Source: Actinomadura kijaniata NBRC 14229 (GTDB taxonomy: Bacteria; Actinomycetota; Actinomycetes; Streptosporangiales; Streptosporangiaceae). Taken from it: a DNA stretch of 64,000 nucleotides. The translations under genes were made by a program, and so were the position numbers. Positions 8,178-16,889 of this stretch are shown in pieces. The number at the start of each line of letters is the position of its first letter. Position 1 is the first letter of the stretch. The notes under the pieces are model-generated. The model did not search any database and was not told the DNA's origin. It was given only the letters and a program-made list of their open reading frames with translations. The stretch is taken from contig NZ_BCQR01000036.1 of assembly GCF_001552175.1 (NCBI RefSeq), forward strand, positions 1 through 64,000, written 5' to 3'.

Positions 8178-9212
8178 TCAGTTGTCGAGGAGGTGCCAGG
8201 CGGTGAGGGCGAGTTTGGCCCGTGTCAGGCCGGCGGGCTGGGTGAGGTCGATGTCGAGAGTCTTGCTGATGTGGTCGAGTCGGCGGGCGACGCTGCTGTG
8301 GTGCAGGTGGAGGAGGTCGGCGGCGCGACGCAGGGAGCCGGTGGCGCAGTAGGCCTCCAGCGTGTCCAGGTCCTGGGGGACGGTGGCCAGGTGGGCGACG
8401 GCGATGACGTCGGGGTTGGCGCGCAGGGTGTGCGGCGGCAGGTCGCCCAGCAGGGCCAGGGCGCCCAGGTGATGGTGGTGCAGGACGGGCTGGCGCGCGG
8501 TGGTGAAGCGCAGGGCGGTGCGGGCGTCGATCCAGGAGCGGTCGGGGCGGGGGGTGGAGGCGATGCCGGCGCGCACGCCGGGAGGGAACCCGGCGGGGTC
8601 CAGGGTGGTGGCCAGGATGACGCCCACCTCGGCCAGCGGGGCGGCCTTGACCGGGCGGGACGGGCAGATCAGCGTGCCGAGCCGGTCCAGGGGGAGCCGG
8701 GTGTGGACGGCGGCGACGTGGACGGGAAGGTCGGCGGCGAAGCCCAGCAGGCGGAGGGCACGGGCGCGGGCGGCCTCGTCGCTGTCGGCGCTGATCACCA
8801 GTTCGACCAGGGCGGGGTCGGCCATGGTGGTGCGGGCCGGGCCGTAGCGTTCGACGCTGGCGGCGGTGGCGATGGCCAGCCGGTCCAGCAGGACCTCGTC
8901 CAGGGGGTTGGGCGGGCCGCAGCGTTCCAGCCAGACCGTGCCGATCTGCTCGTCGTCCAGGGTGATGGGGGCGGTGCTGGAGGCGGGGGCCGCCGGGGCG
9001 GGGGCGGAGGTGCCGTCGGGGGCCATGCGGATGGTCCGCCCGGTGCCGTGCAACCCGATCCCGGCCACGCACTCGGCCAGGCCCGCCGAGGCCCGGGCCA
9101 GCGCCGGCAGGTCCACCCGCCGACGCATCAACGTGTCATAGAACGCCACGACGCGGATCGCGCCCTGGACGTGCGAGTCCAGCTGTGACAGCCGTTCGGC
9201 CAGGGCCTCCAT
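8178..9212 (-). CDS. PucR-type transcriptional regulator
   Basis: A 344-residue regulator. The C-terminus carries the PucR helix-turn-helix: LDTLEAYCATGSLRRAADLL followed by LHHSSVARRLDHISKTLDID, at about residues 280-325. The middle resembles the GGDEF-like degenerate domain common in this family (PVHVAAVHTRLPL onwards). No ligand-binding domain can be named in the N-terminal 150 residues. The ATG at 9212 is chosen because the conserved sequence starts there. The frame is open further upstream but that stretch is low in protein character, and no strong ribosome site is seen. It is divergent from the esterase at 9319, which it may regulate. Confidence 0.85.
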   Translation of the reverse strand: MEALAERLSQLDSHVQGAIRVVAFYDTLMRRRVDLPALARASAGLAECVAGIGLHGTGRTIRMAPDGTSAPAPAAPASSTAPITLDDEQIGTVWLERCGPPNPLDEVLLDRLAIATAASVERYGPARTTMADPALVELVISADSDEAARARALRLLGFAADLPVHVAAVHTRLPLDRLGTLICPSRPVKAAPLAEVGVILATTLDPAGFPPGVRAGIASTPRPDRSWIDARTALRFTTARQPVLHHHHLGALALLGDLPPHTLRANPDVIAVAHLATVPQDLDTLEAYCATGSLRRAADLLHLHHSSVARRLDHISKTLDIDLTQPAGLTRAKLALTAWHLLDN

Positions 9213-9318
9213 GGCATCAGCATAGAGGCCGCCCGGCGCGCCGATCGGCGCGTTATCGGGGCGGGATGCCCGACGAATGGCGGATGATCGCCGGGGGCGG
9301 GACCTGGAGGATGGGGGC

Positions 9319-10215
9319 ATGGACCCCGAGCTGGAAGCCTTCATCCCGTTTCTTCCGCAGGTCGACCTGAACGACCCGCTCACCGCGCGCAAGCACCTCG
9401 CCGGGCTGGCCGCCGCGAGGCCGACGCCGGACGTCGCGGGCCTGGAGGTCGAGGACCGCGTGGTGCCCGCCGATCCGGAGGTGCCGGTGCGGATCTACCG
9501 CCCGCACCAGGCGCAGGGCGCCCTCGTCTGGATGCACGGCGGCGGGTTCGTGATGGGAGACCTGGACACCGAGCACCTGTGGGCCGCCCGGCTCGCCGAC
9601 GACTCCGGCGCGGTGGTGGTCTCGGTGGGCTACCGCCGGGCTCCCGAACACCCGTTCCCGGCGGCCCTGGACGACGCCTACGCCGTGCTGGCCTGGACGG
9701 TCGAGCACGCGGTCGAACTCGGCGTCGACCCCGAACGGATCGCGGTCGGCGGGCACAGCGCCGGTGGGAACCTCGCGGCCGCGATGGCGTTGCGGGCCCG
9801 CGACGAGCAGGGGCCGCCGATCCGCTTCCAGCTGCTCAACCAGCCTGGGCTCGACGACCGGCAGCAGACGTGGTCGGCGCGGAACTTCACCGACACGCCA
9901 TGGATGAACCACGACACGATCGCCGCCATGTGGCGGCACTACCTGGGCTCACGACCCGCCACGCCGTACGCCGCCCCGGCGCGGGCCACCGACCTGTCCG
10001 GCCTGCCACCGGCCTACGTCGCCACCGCCGAGTTCGACCCGAACCGCGACGAGGACATCGACTACGCGGTCCGTCTGTTGCAGGCGGGCGTGCCGGTGGA
10101 GCTGCACCAGTGGGCCGGTACCTTCCACGGCTCGCAGGCGATCCTGTCCGCCGAGGTGTCCCAGCGGCAGATCGCCGAACTCTCCGCCGCCCTGCGCCGC
10201 GCCCTGGCCGGGTGA
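9319..10215 (+). CDS. Alpha/beta hydrolase, HSL-family esterase
   Basis: A 298-residue cytoplasmic carboxylesterase of the hormone-sensitive-lipase group. The oxyanion motif HGGG is at about residues 73-76, the GHSAGGN elbow has Ser at about 147, the acid is in the AEFDPNRDE segment and the histidine is in GTFHG near the C-terminus. The length fits the family. The start ATG 9319 has GGAGG at 9306-9310. An upstream in-frame ATG at 9277 would add 14 residues without family support. The gene is divergent from the PucR-type gene and lies 99 bases before an ABC exporter pair, so a linked role (for example ester hydrolysis of a transported ligand) is possible but unproven. Confidence 0.92.
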   Translation: MDPELEAFIPFLPQVDLNDPLTARKHLAGLAAARPTPDVAGLEVEDRVVPADPEVPVRIYRPHQAQGALVWMHGGGFVMGDLDTEHLWAARLADDSGAVVVSVGYRRAPEHPFPAALDDAYAVLAWTVEHAVELGVDPERIAVGGHSAGGNLAAAMALRARDEQGPPIRFQLLNQPGLDDRQQTWSARNFTDTPWMNHDTIAAMWRHYLGSRPATPYAAPARATDLSGLPPAYVATAEFDPNRDEDIDYAVRLLQAGVPVELHQWAGTFHGSQAILSAEVSQRQIAELSAALRRALAG

Positions 10216-10314
10216 GACCGCCGTCCACGGCCGGAGAACCCGAACGCCGCCCTCATCCACCCTCGGCGCGACCGGATGCCCGGTCGTGACGAATTCGACG
10301 AAGACGAGAAGACG

Positions 10315-12114
10315 ATGAACGCCGCCGCTCAGGCGAGACAGCAGTCCCCACCGCCGCCGGACGCCGATTCCGAGGCGGGACAGAGTATGGCGCGGCTGCT
10401 GCGCCCCTATGGATGGGGCTTCGCGGCCGTGGTGGTGTCGCAGGTCGTCGGGGCCGTCGCGGGGCTGGCGCCGCTGCTGGCGGTGGTGGAGCTGGGCCGC
10501 GCGCTGTTGGCGCCCGGCCCGGTCGACCACGGCCATGTCCGGACCGTCGTGGTCGTGGGCGCGGCCGGGCTGCTGGTCCGGCTGCTGTTCACGGCCGCCT
10601 CCTCCGGGATCGGGCATCTGCTGGACGGCAGGGTGCAGCTGGCGCTGCGCCGGCAACTGGCGGCGCGGCTGGGACGGGTGCCGATCGGCTGGCTGTCGCG
10701 GCGCCGGACCGGTGAGCTGGCCAAGGTGGTGGGGGAGGACGTCAGCGCGGTGCACCCGTTCATCGCCCACGCCCCCGGCGAGCTGGTGGCGGCGTTCGTG
10801 GTGCCGCTGGTGTCGCTGGTCTACCTGCTGACCGTCGACTGGCGGCTGACGCTGATCACGCTGATCCCGGTGGTGCTGGCGATCCTGCTGGTCCCGCTGC
10901 TGATGCTGCCGGCCCGGCTGCGCGAGCAGCGGCGGTTCGACGCGGCCATGGCCCAGATCGCCACCGCCGCGGTGGAGTTCGTGCAGGGCATCGCGGTGGT
11001 CAAGGCGTTCGGCGGCGCCGAGCGCGCCCACCGCCGCTTCCGCACCGCCACCGAGGAGTTCGTCGGCGTCTTCGCCCGGTGGGCGCGCGGCATGTCGCCG
11101 ATCGCCGCCGGGATGCAGCTGGCGCTGTCGCCGCCGTTCGTGCTGCTGGTGGTGCTGCTCGGCGGCACCGTCCTGATCACCGACGGCTCCCTGGCCCCCT
11201 CGGACCTGCTGCCGTTCGTCCTGCTCGGACTGGGCCTGACCGCGCCGGTGGCGGCGCTGGGCCACGGGTTCGACGACCTCCAGGCCGCCCGGCGCGCCCT
11301 CGACCGGATCCGCGAGGTGCTGGCGGTGCCGCCGCTGCCCGAACCCGAGCACCCGGCCACGCCCCGGGGGCACCGGGTGGAGCTGCGCGGGGTCAGGTTC
11401 GGCTACCAGGACGATCACGAGGTGCTGCGCGGGATCGACCTGGCCCTGGAGCCGGGAACGGTCACCGCGATCGTCGGCCCGTCCGGGAGCGGGAAGTCCA
11501 CGCTGGTGCAGCTGCTGCCCCGCTTCTTCGACCCGACCGAGGGATCGATCACCGTGGGCGGGGTGGACGTGCGCGAACTGGGCAGCCGCCAGCTGTACCA
11601 GCGGGTGTCGTTCGTGTTCCAGCAGGTGCGGCTGCTGAACGCCTCGGTCACCGACAACATCGCGCTGGCGGTGCCGCACGCTAGCCGCGAGGACGTGGAG
11701 CGCGCCGCCTGGCTGGCCCACATCCACCACCGCGTCCTGGAGCTGCCGCGCGGTTACGACACGGTGCTGGGGGAGGAGGCCCGGCTGTCGGGGGGCGAGG
11801 CGCAGCGGATCGCGCTGGCCCGCGCGCTGCTGGCCGACACGCCGGTGCTGGTGCTGGACGAGGCGACCGCCTTCGCCGACCCGCACACCCAGCAGGCGGT
11901 GCGCCACGCCCTGGCCACCCTGCGGGGCGAACGGACCCTGGTGGTCATCGCGCACCAGCTGGAGACCATCGCCGACGCCGACACCGTGGTGATGCTGGAC
12001 GACGGCGCGATCGTCGAGCACGGCGCCCCCGCCGACCTGCTGGCCCGCGACGGACGGTTCGCCGCGTTCTGGCGCTCCCAGCAAACCGCGATCTCCACGG
12101 AGGTGACCCGATGA
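10315..12114 (+). CDS. ABC transporter fused permease/ATPase, IrtA/YbtP-like half
   Basis: A 599-residue half-transporter. The N-terminal exporter-type membrane domain (about residues 20-330) is followed by a nucleotide-binding domain with Walker A GPSGSGKST (about 388), signature LSGGEAQR (about 490) and Walker B VLVLDEATAFAD (about 512-523). The Phe-Ala-Asp ending after the Walker B is typical of IrtA/YbtP-type proteins, which import ferric siderophores despite an exporter fold. The stop overlaps the start of the partner gene (ATGA), and the two should form a heterodimer in the inner membrane. The ATG at 10315 is preferred over ATG 10276. Neither has a strong ribosome site. No siderophore synthesis gene is nearby. 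Confidence 0.88.
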   Translation: MNAAAQARQQSPPPPDADSEAGQSMARLLRPYGWGFAAVVVSQVVGAVAGLAPLLAVVELGRALLAPGPVDHGHVRTVVVVGAAGLLVRLLFTAASSGIGHLLDGRVQLALRRQLAARLGRVPIGWLSRRRTGELAKVVGEDVSAVHPFIAHAPGELVAAFVVPLVSLVYLLTVDWRLTLITLIPVVLAILLVPLLMLPARLREQRRFDAAMAQIATAAVEFVQGIAVVKAFGGAERAHRRFRTATEEFVGVFARWARGMSPIAAGMQLALSPPFVLLVVLLGGTVLITDGSLAPSDLLPFVLLGLGLTAPVAALGHGFDDLQAARRALDRIREVLAVPPLPEPEHPATPRGHRVELRGVRFGYQDDHEVLRGIDLALEPGTVTAIVGPSGSGKSTLVQLLPRFFDPTEGSITVGGVDVRELGSRQLYQRVSFVFQQVRLLNASVTDNIALAVPHASREDVERAAWLAHIHHRVLELPRGYDTVLGEEARLSGGEAQRIALARALLADTPVLVLDEATAFADPHTQQAVRHALATLRGERTLVVIAHQLETIADADTVVMLDDGAIVEHGAPADLLARDGRFAAFWRSQQTAISTEVTR

Positions 12115-13826
12115 TCGGCACGTTGCTCCGGGTGCTGGGCGACCAGCACGCCCGCCCGGTGCGCGGCACCGTGGCGCTGATGGCCGCCGCCGCGATCGCC
12201 GAGGGCCTGTCCTACGCCCTGCTGGTCCCGGTGCTGCGCGCGCTGCTGGGTGACGCGCCCGCGGACGCCTGGCCGTGGATGGGGGCGCTGGGGGCCGCGG
12301 TGGCGGCCTACGCGGCGCTGCGCTACGCCGGCGACCTGGCCGGGTTCCGGGTGGGGACCACGCTGCTGCGCGGCATGTACCACCGCCTGGGCGACCACCT
12401 GGCCCAGCTCCCTCTGGGCTGGTACCACACCGACCGCCTGGGGCAGGTGTCGGTGCTGGCCGGCCGCGGCCTGCTCCAGGCGATGAGCATCATCGCCCAC
12501 CTGCTGGCCCCGTTCATCTCCGCCCTGGTCACCCCGGCGACGATCGTGGTGGTGATGCTGGCCTTCGACTGGCGCCTGGGACTGGCCGCGCTGGCCGCCG
12601 CGCCGGTCGTGGCGGCCACCCAGCGGTGGACGGCCCGCGCGACGGCCGCCACCGACACCGAACGCCACGCCCGCGACCAGCAGGCCACCGGCCGCGTCAT
12701 CGAGTTCCTCCAGGCCCAGCCGGTGCTGCGCGCCGGCGGCCGCACCCGCGAGCGCTTCGGGATGCTCGACGAGGCGCTGCGGGAGGTCCAGCAGGTGTCG
12801 CGCCGCCAGACGCTGGCGACCCTGCCCGGCGCGGTGGGCCTGACGCTAGTGGTGCAGGCGGCGTTCACCGTGCTGCTGGCCCTGGCCGCCTACCTGGCGC
12901 TCGGCGGCGCCATCGGCGCGGCCGAGGTGCTGACGATCCTGGTGCTGGCCGCGCGCTGCGCCGACCCGCTGCTGTCGCTGTCGGACCTCGGCGGCAAGCT
13001 CCGCGCCGCCCGCGCCGAGCTGGACCGGCTCGACCAGGTGCTGCGCACCGAGCCGCTGCCCGAGCCCGCCGACCCCGTCCAGCCCGCCCACCAGGGCCTG
13101 GAGCTGGAGTCGGTCACCTTCCGGCACGGCGACCGCACCGTGTTCGACGACCTGTCGCTGACGATCCCCGAGGGGCAGCGGCTGGCCGTCGTCGGACCGT
13201 CGGGGGCGGGCAAGAGCACCCTGCTGCAACTGCTGGCCCGCTTCTACGACGTGGACGCCGGCGCGGTGCGGGTGGGCGGGGTGGACGTGCGCGAGATCAG
13301 CACCCGGGGGTTGATGGACCAGATCGCCATCGTCTTCCAGGACGTGTACCTGTTCGACGGCACCATCGAGGAGAACGTGCGGCTGGGCCGCCCGGACGCC
13401 ACCGACGCCGAGCTGCGGGCGGCCGCGACCGCCGCGCGGCTGGACGAGGTGGTCCGGCGCCTGCCCCAGGGGTGGGCGACCGGCGTCGGCGAGGGCGGCG
13501 CGCTGCTGTCGGGCGGGGAACGCCAGCGTGTCTCGATCGCCCGGGCGCTGTTGAAGGACGCCCCGATCGTGCTGCTGGACGAGGTGACCTCCGCCCTGGA
13601 CCCGGTCAACGAGGCCGCCGTCCACCAGGGCATCCAGCACCTGATGGCCGGGCGCACGGTGGTGATGGTGGCGCACCGGCTGCGCACCGTCCGGCGCGCC
13701 GACCGCATCATCTTCCTCGACGACGGCCACATCGTCGAGGACGGCACCCATGACGAACTGCTGCGCCGCGGCGGCCGCTACGCCGACTTCTGGGACATCG
13801 TGACCGCGCCGACGGCCGATCGATGA
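12111..13826 (+). CDS. ABC transporter fused permease/ATPase, IrtB/YbtQ-like half
   Basis: A 571-residue partner of the upstream half-transporter. A six-helix membrane domain occupies about residues 15-300. The ATPase domain follows with Walker A GPSGAGKST (about 362-370), signature LLSGGERQR (about 466) and Walker B IVLLDEVTSALDP (about 486). The Walker-B glutamate is present, so ATP hydrolysis should be possible. The start ATG overlaps the upstream stop by four bases, with GGAGGTGA close before it. Its stop codon forms part of a hairpin shared with nadE. A ferric-siderophore or related transport role is inferred from similarity of the pair. Drug export is the alternative. Confidence 0.88.
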   Translation: MIGTLLRVLGDQHARPVRGTVALMAAAAIAEGLSYALLVPVLRALLGDAPADAWPWMGALGAAVAAYAALRYAGDLAGFRVGTTLLRGMYHRLGDHLAQLPLGWYHTDRLGQVSVLAGRGLLQAMSIIAHLLAPFISALVTPATIVVVMLAFDWRLGLAALAAAPVVAATQRWTARATAATDTERHARDQQATGRVIEFLQAQPVLRAGGRTRERFGMLDEALREVQQVSRRQTLATLPGAVGLTLVVQAAFTVLLALAAYLALGGAIGAAEVLTILVLAARCADPLLSLSDLGGKLRAARAELDRLDQVLRTEPLPEPADPVQPAHQGLELESVTFRHGDRTVFDDLSLTIPEGQRLAVVGPSGAGKSTLLQLLARFYDVDAGAVRVGGVDVREISTRGLMDQIAIVFQDVYLFDGTIEENVRLGRPDATDAELRAAATAARLDEVVRRLPQGWATGVGEGGALLSGGERQRVSIARALLKDAPIVLLDEVTSALDPVNEAAVHQGIQHLMAGRTVVMVAHRLRTVRRADRIIFLDDGHIVEDGTHDELLRRGGRYADFWDIVTAPTADR

Positions 13827-13852
13827 GCCGGAGCACCGGCCGGGCCGGCTCA
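13824..13852. terminator. Shared hairpin between irtB-like gene and nadE
   Basis: TGAGCCGG (13824-13831) and CCGGCTCA (13845-13852) are perfect eight-base arms with a GC-rich 13-base loop. The TGA of the left arm is the stop of the upstream ABC gene. The TCA of the right arm is the stop of nadE read on the other strand. There is no T-run, so it would be a bidirectional, U-poor actinomycete terminator. Confidence 0.6.
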
Positions 13853-14674
13853 GGGGGCGATCGGCAGCCGCCGCTTGTGCTCGGTGAGCCGGTAGCGGCG
13901 GACGATGGCCTCGAAGGCGGCCTCGCCGACCGGCTCGCCCTCCAGGAAGTCGTCGATCTCCTCGTAGGCGACGCCGAGAGCCTCCTCGTCGGGCCTGCCC
14001 GGGCTCAGCGTCTCCAGGTCGGCGGTCGGGACCTTGCCGACCAGCTCGGGCGGCGCGCCCAGCGCCTGCGCCACGGCCCGCACGCGCCGCTTGGTCAGGC
14101 CGGTCAGCGGGACCACGTCGGCCGCGCCGTCGCCGAACTTGGTGAAGAAGCCCGAGACCGCCTCGGCGGCGTGGTCGGTGCCCACGACCAGGCCCTCGTG
14201 CGCGCCCGCCACCGCGTACTGGGCGATCATGCGCTGCCGGGCCTTGATGTTGCCGTGCACGAAGTCCTGGTGGTGCTCGTCGCGGAAGACCGTGTCGCCG
14301 GCCAGCAGCGCCGCCAGCGCGGCGTCGCTGGCGGGCTTCACGTCGACGGTCAGGACCCGGTCGGGACGGATGAACTCCAGCGCCAGCCGCGCGTCCTTCT
14401 CGTCGGCCTGGACGCCGTAGGGCAGCCGCATCGCGAAGAACGTCGCCTCGTGCCCCTCGGCGCGGACCCGTTCGACCGCGAGCTGGCACAGCCGCCCGGC
14501 GGTCGTGGAGTCCACGCCGCCGCTGATGCCCAGCACCAGCGAGCGCAGGCCCGTGGAGGTCAGCTGGCCGGCGAGGAAGGACACCCGGCGCTCGATCTCC
14601 CGCCGCGCGTCGAAGGACGCGCTCACCTGGAGATCCCGGGCGATCTCCTGCTGCATGGACGCCGGGTCGGTCAC
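13850..14674 (-). CDS. nadE: Ammonia-dependent NAD synthetase
   Basis: A 274-residue enzyme making NAD from deamido-NAD, ATP and ammonia, the last step of NAD synthesis in the cytoplasm. The ATP pyrophosphatase P-loop LGISGGVDSTT lies at about residues 48-58. The conserved blocks GTDHAAEAVSGFFTKFGDGA and LTGLTKRRVRAVAQ are present. The length matches the short, glutaminase-free NadE of Escherichia coli type (275 residues). The start ATG 14674 has AGAGGAGC upstream. It converges on the ABC transporter pair, sharing a hairpin, and stands as a single gene. Confidence 0.95.
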   Translation of the reverse strand: MTDPASMQQEIARDLQVSASFDARREIERRVSFLAGQLTSTGLRSLVLGISGGVDSTTAGRLCQLAVERVRAEGHEATFFAMRLPYGVQADEKDARLALEFIRPDRVLTVDVKPASDAALAALLAGDTVFRDEHHQDFVHGNIKARQRMIAQYAVAGAHEGLVVGTDHAAEAVSGFFTKFGDGAADVVPLTGLTKRRVRAVAQALGAPPELVGKVPTADLETLSPGRPDEEALGVAYEEIDDFLEGEPVGEAAFEAIVRRYRLTEHKRRLPIAP

Positions 14675-14819
14675 GGTTGCTCCTCTGCTCCTCGTTCGGT
14701 CCGGTGTGCGGGAACGCCAGCACTCCAGGGGAGGGCCGTCCGGACCCGACCAGGAGAGGTGACCCGACGACCGCTCACCACGTCATCTCGAACCACACTG
14801 TTGCCCTCAAAGCCGCGCG

Positions 14820-15446
14820 TTAAGCCTTCACGGCCGTGACGTAGTGGACGAGCGGGCGCAGGTCGCCCTCCTGCTCGACGGTGAGACCGGCGCCGGCCAG
14901 GAGTTCCGGTAGCGCTCCGGTGATGTCGTGCCGGTGTTCGCGCGTGTGGTGGGCCGCGGAGCGCGGGAACACGTTCGGCGGGCGGATCCTCGGGGCGCGC
15001 AGTTCGGCTGTCAGGAGGCGTCCTCCCGGGCGGAGGACCCGGGACATCTCGGCGACGGCCGAGGGGCGGGCCGGTTCCGGGACGTGGTGCAGCGTGAAGC
15101 TGGAGACCACCAGGTCGAAGTGCCCGTCGGGGAACGCCAGGTCCTGCGCCTCGCCGACCGCGTAGGAGCAGTTCGGCGGGGCCTTGCGGCGGGCGTGGGC
15201 GACCATGGCGGGGGACAGGTCCACGCCGGTCACCTCGCCGTCGCGGGTGACGGCGCGGGCGAGCATGCGGGTCCAGTACCCGGGCCCGCAGCCGACGTCC
15301 AGGATCCGCTGGCCCCGCCGGGGACCCGCGAGCCCGCTCAGGGCGAGGAAGACCCGGCGGCGGCCGCCCAGGAACAGCGGCGACAGCAGGTCGTAGGCGC
15401 GCGGGTGGTCGATGGTCGCGCCCGCGCGGTCGCGGTGAGGCGACGT
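14820..15446 (-). CDS. SAM-dependent methyltransferase lacking a normal start codon
   Basis: A class I methyltransferase. Motif I reads RILDVGCGPGYWTRM, followed by VTGVDLSPAMVAHARRKAP (motif II acidic residue in GVDLS), FDLVVSSFTLHHVPEP, and RVLRPGGRLLTAELR. The first ATG in frame is at 15266, inside the domain after motif I, and would give an inactive protein. Upstream the frame stays open and protein-like (TIDHPRAYDLLSPLFLGG) but has no ATG, GTG or TTG. A strong AAGGAG (15450-15455) lies three bases before an in-frame ACG (15444-15446), used here as a tentative limit. Either a non-canonical start is used, or a start mutation or frameshift has made it a recent pseudogene. The substrate is unknown. 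Confidence 0.65.
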   Translation of the reverse strand, partial: TSPHRDRAGATIDHPRAYDLLSPLFLGGRRRVFLALSGLAGPRRGQRILDVGCGPGYWTRMLARAVTRDGEVTGVDLSPAMVAHARRKAPPNCSYAVGEAQDLAFPDGHFDLVVSSFTLHHVPEPARPSAVAEMSRVLRPGGRLLTAELRAPRIRPPNVFPRSAAHHTREHRHDITGALPELLAGAGLTVEQEGDLRPLVHYVTAVKA

Positions 15447-15487
15447 CCGCTCCTTCGTCGCCTCCCATGGTGCCCCATCGCGGCGCC

Positions 15488-15916
15488 TCAGGTCGCGTTC
15501 AGCACGGCGTACACGGTCTTGCCGCCGGAGGCCAGGAGCCGGTAGCCCCAGCGGCGCGCCAGGCGCTCGACCGTCGCCAGGCCCCGGCCCGACACGCCGT
15601 CGGGGGTGAGGGGATGGACGGCCGGCGCGGCGGTGCTGGTGTCGCGGACCTCGACGACCGGGCCGGCGTCGGCGAGGTACAGGTGGAGGGAGATCACCTC
15701 GCCGGGACGGGAGCCGTGCCGATGGGCGTTGGTGGTCAGTTCCGTCACCACCAGGGCCGCCAGGAAGACCGTGTCCTCGGGGAAGCCCCTCGCCGTGAAC
15801 CAGCCGCGGGTGAAGTCCCGTGCGGCCCTGATCGCCTCGGGGGCCGACGCGAGCAGCAGCGTGGCCGGGGCGCCGCGCGGGACGGGCGGCGGCGGGCAGG
15901 TGCGCACTGTGGACAT
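15488..15916 (-). CDS. ATP-binding anti-sigma-like regulator (HATPase_c)
   Basis: A 142-residue single-domain protein of the RsbW/SpoIIAB superfamily. The N-box is in LAALVVTELTTNAHRHG (about residues 53-69) and the G-box region is in DGVSGRGLATVERLARRWG. Such proteins are common in actinomycetes next to XRE-DUF5753 and DUF397 genes, as here, and may act on sigma or anti-sigma partners. The ATG at 15916 is chosen for its position at the start of conserved sequence. An upstream ATG at 15955 would add 13 residues. It is divergent from the XRE gene at 16080, with a common control region between them. Confidence 0.85.
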   Translation of the reverse strand: MSTVRTCPPPPVPRGAPATLLLASAPEAIRAARDFTRGWFTARGFPEDTVFLAALVVTELTTNAHRHGSRPGEVISLHLYLADAGPVVEVRDTSTAAPAVHPLTPDGVSGRGLATVERLARRWGYRLLASGGKTVYAVLNAT

Positions 15917-16079
15917 GGCCGGTGCCTTCGAGAGAGGCGAAGTTTCTCTGACCATTGAGGCATCATGTCGGTACCGTGTGTAACAAAGCGCAGCGTGCGG
16001 GGGTGCAATTCGGTGGGTGCGGCCCCTCTTGGTTGGGGGCGACTTGGGTCGTACTTTGGTGGGAGGAGAGGGCGAGATC

Positions 16080-16889
16080 ATGGCTCCTAAGCGCAACAAG
16101 GCCACCGTTTCCCCCAGCCTGCTCGCCTTCGGCAAGCGGTTCCGCAGTTACCGCGAGGCGAAGCACTGGACCCAGGAGGCGTGCGCCGCACGCGCCAACA
16201 ACGGCGCCGGCGTCAAGTACCAGTACATCGGCGCCATCGAGAACGGCCGCACCCGCTGCACCCTCGAGTTCGTCGAGATCATGGACCGTGAGCTGGAGGC
16301 GCGGGGGGAGCTGGTGGCGCTCTGGCACGACCTGGTGAAGGAGGCCGCCTACCCGACCTGGTTCGACTGGCCCGAGGTCGAGAGCCAGGCCGCCGAGCTG
16401 ACCACCTGGGAGCACACCATCATCCCGGGCCTGCTCCAGACGCCGAACTACGCGCGCGCGTTCCTCGGCTCCGACGAGGCGCTGGAGGCGCGGCTGGCGC
16501 GCCAGCGCATCCTCACCCGGCCGGAGAACCCGGTCGCCCTCGTCGCGCTCATCAGCGAGACCGCGCTGCGCAACCTGGTCACCTCCAGGGAGGTGATGCG
16601 GGAGCAGCTGGAGTACCTGGTCGAGGTGAGCGCGCTTCCCAACGTCACCGTTCAGATCGTCGTGAACGACGGCCGCCCGGCGGGGACGGGCGGCGCGTTC
16701 GTGGTCGCGACCATGGAGGACCGGAGCGAGGTGGCGTACCTCGAGACGGTCGTGCGGGGGATCACGTCGGACGACCCCCAGGACCTCTCGGGGATCGCCC
16801 GGTCACTGCGGTCGCTGAGAGGCAGGGCACTGCCCGTTGACATGTCGCGAGACGCCGTAAGAAAGGTGATCGAGGAACTATGGACCTGA
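16080..16889 (+). CDS. XRE helix-turn-helix regulator with DUF5753 domain
   Basis: A 269-residue regulator of the BldB/WhiJ-associated type. The N-terminal XRE helix-turn-helix spans about residues 14-75 (RFRSYREAKHWTQEACAAR, then YQYIGAIENGRTRCTLEFVE). The rest is a DUF5753 domain with the hallmark WEHTIIPGLLQTPNYARAFL, ARQRILTRPENP and NVTVQIV blocks. Start ATG 16080 follows a rich GGGAGGAGAGGG site. The end overlaps the DUF397 gene by ten bases. This gene pair with a nearby ATPase gene is a recurring actinomycete arrangement tied to developmental regulation in Streptomyces. The exact role here is unknown. Confidence 0.93.
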   Translation: MAPKRNKATVSPSLLAFGKRFRSYREAKHWTQEACAARANNGAGVKYQYIGAIENGRTRCTLEFVEIMDRELEARGELVALWHDLVKEAAYPTWFDWPEVESQAAELTTWEHTIIPGLLQTPNYARAFLGSDEALEARLARQRILTRPENPVALVALISETALRNLVTSREVMREQLEYLVEVSALPNVTVQIVVNDGRPAGTGGAFVVATMEDRSEVAYLETVVRGITSDDPQDLSGIARSLRSLRGRALPVDMSRDAVRKVIEELWT

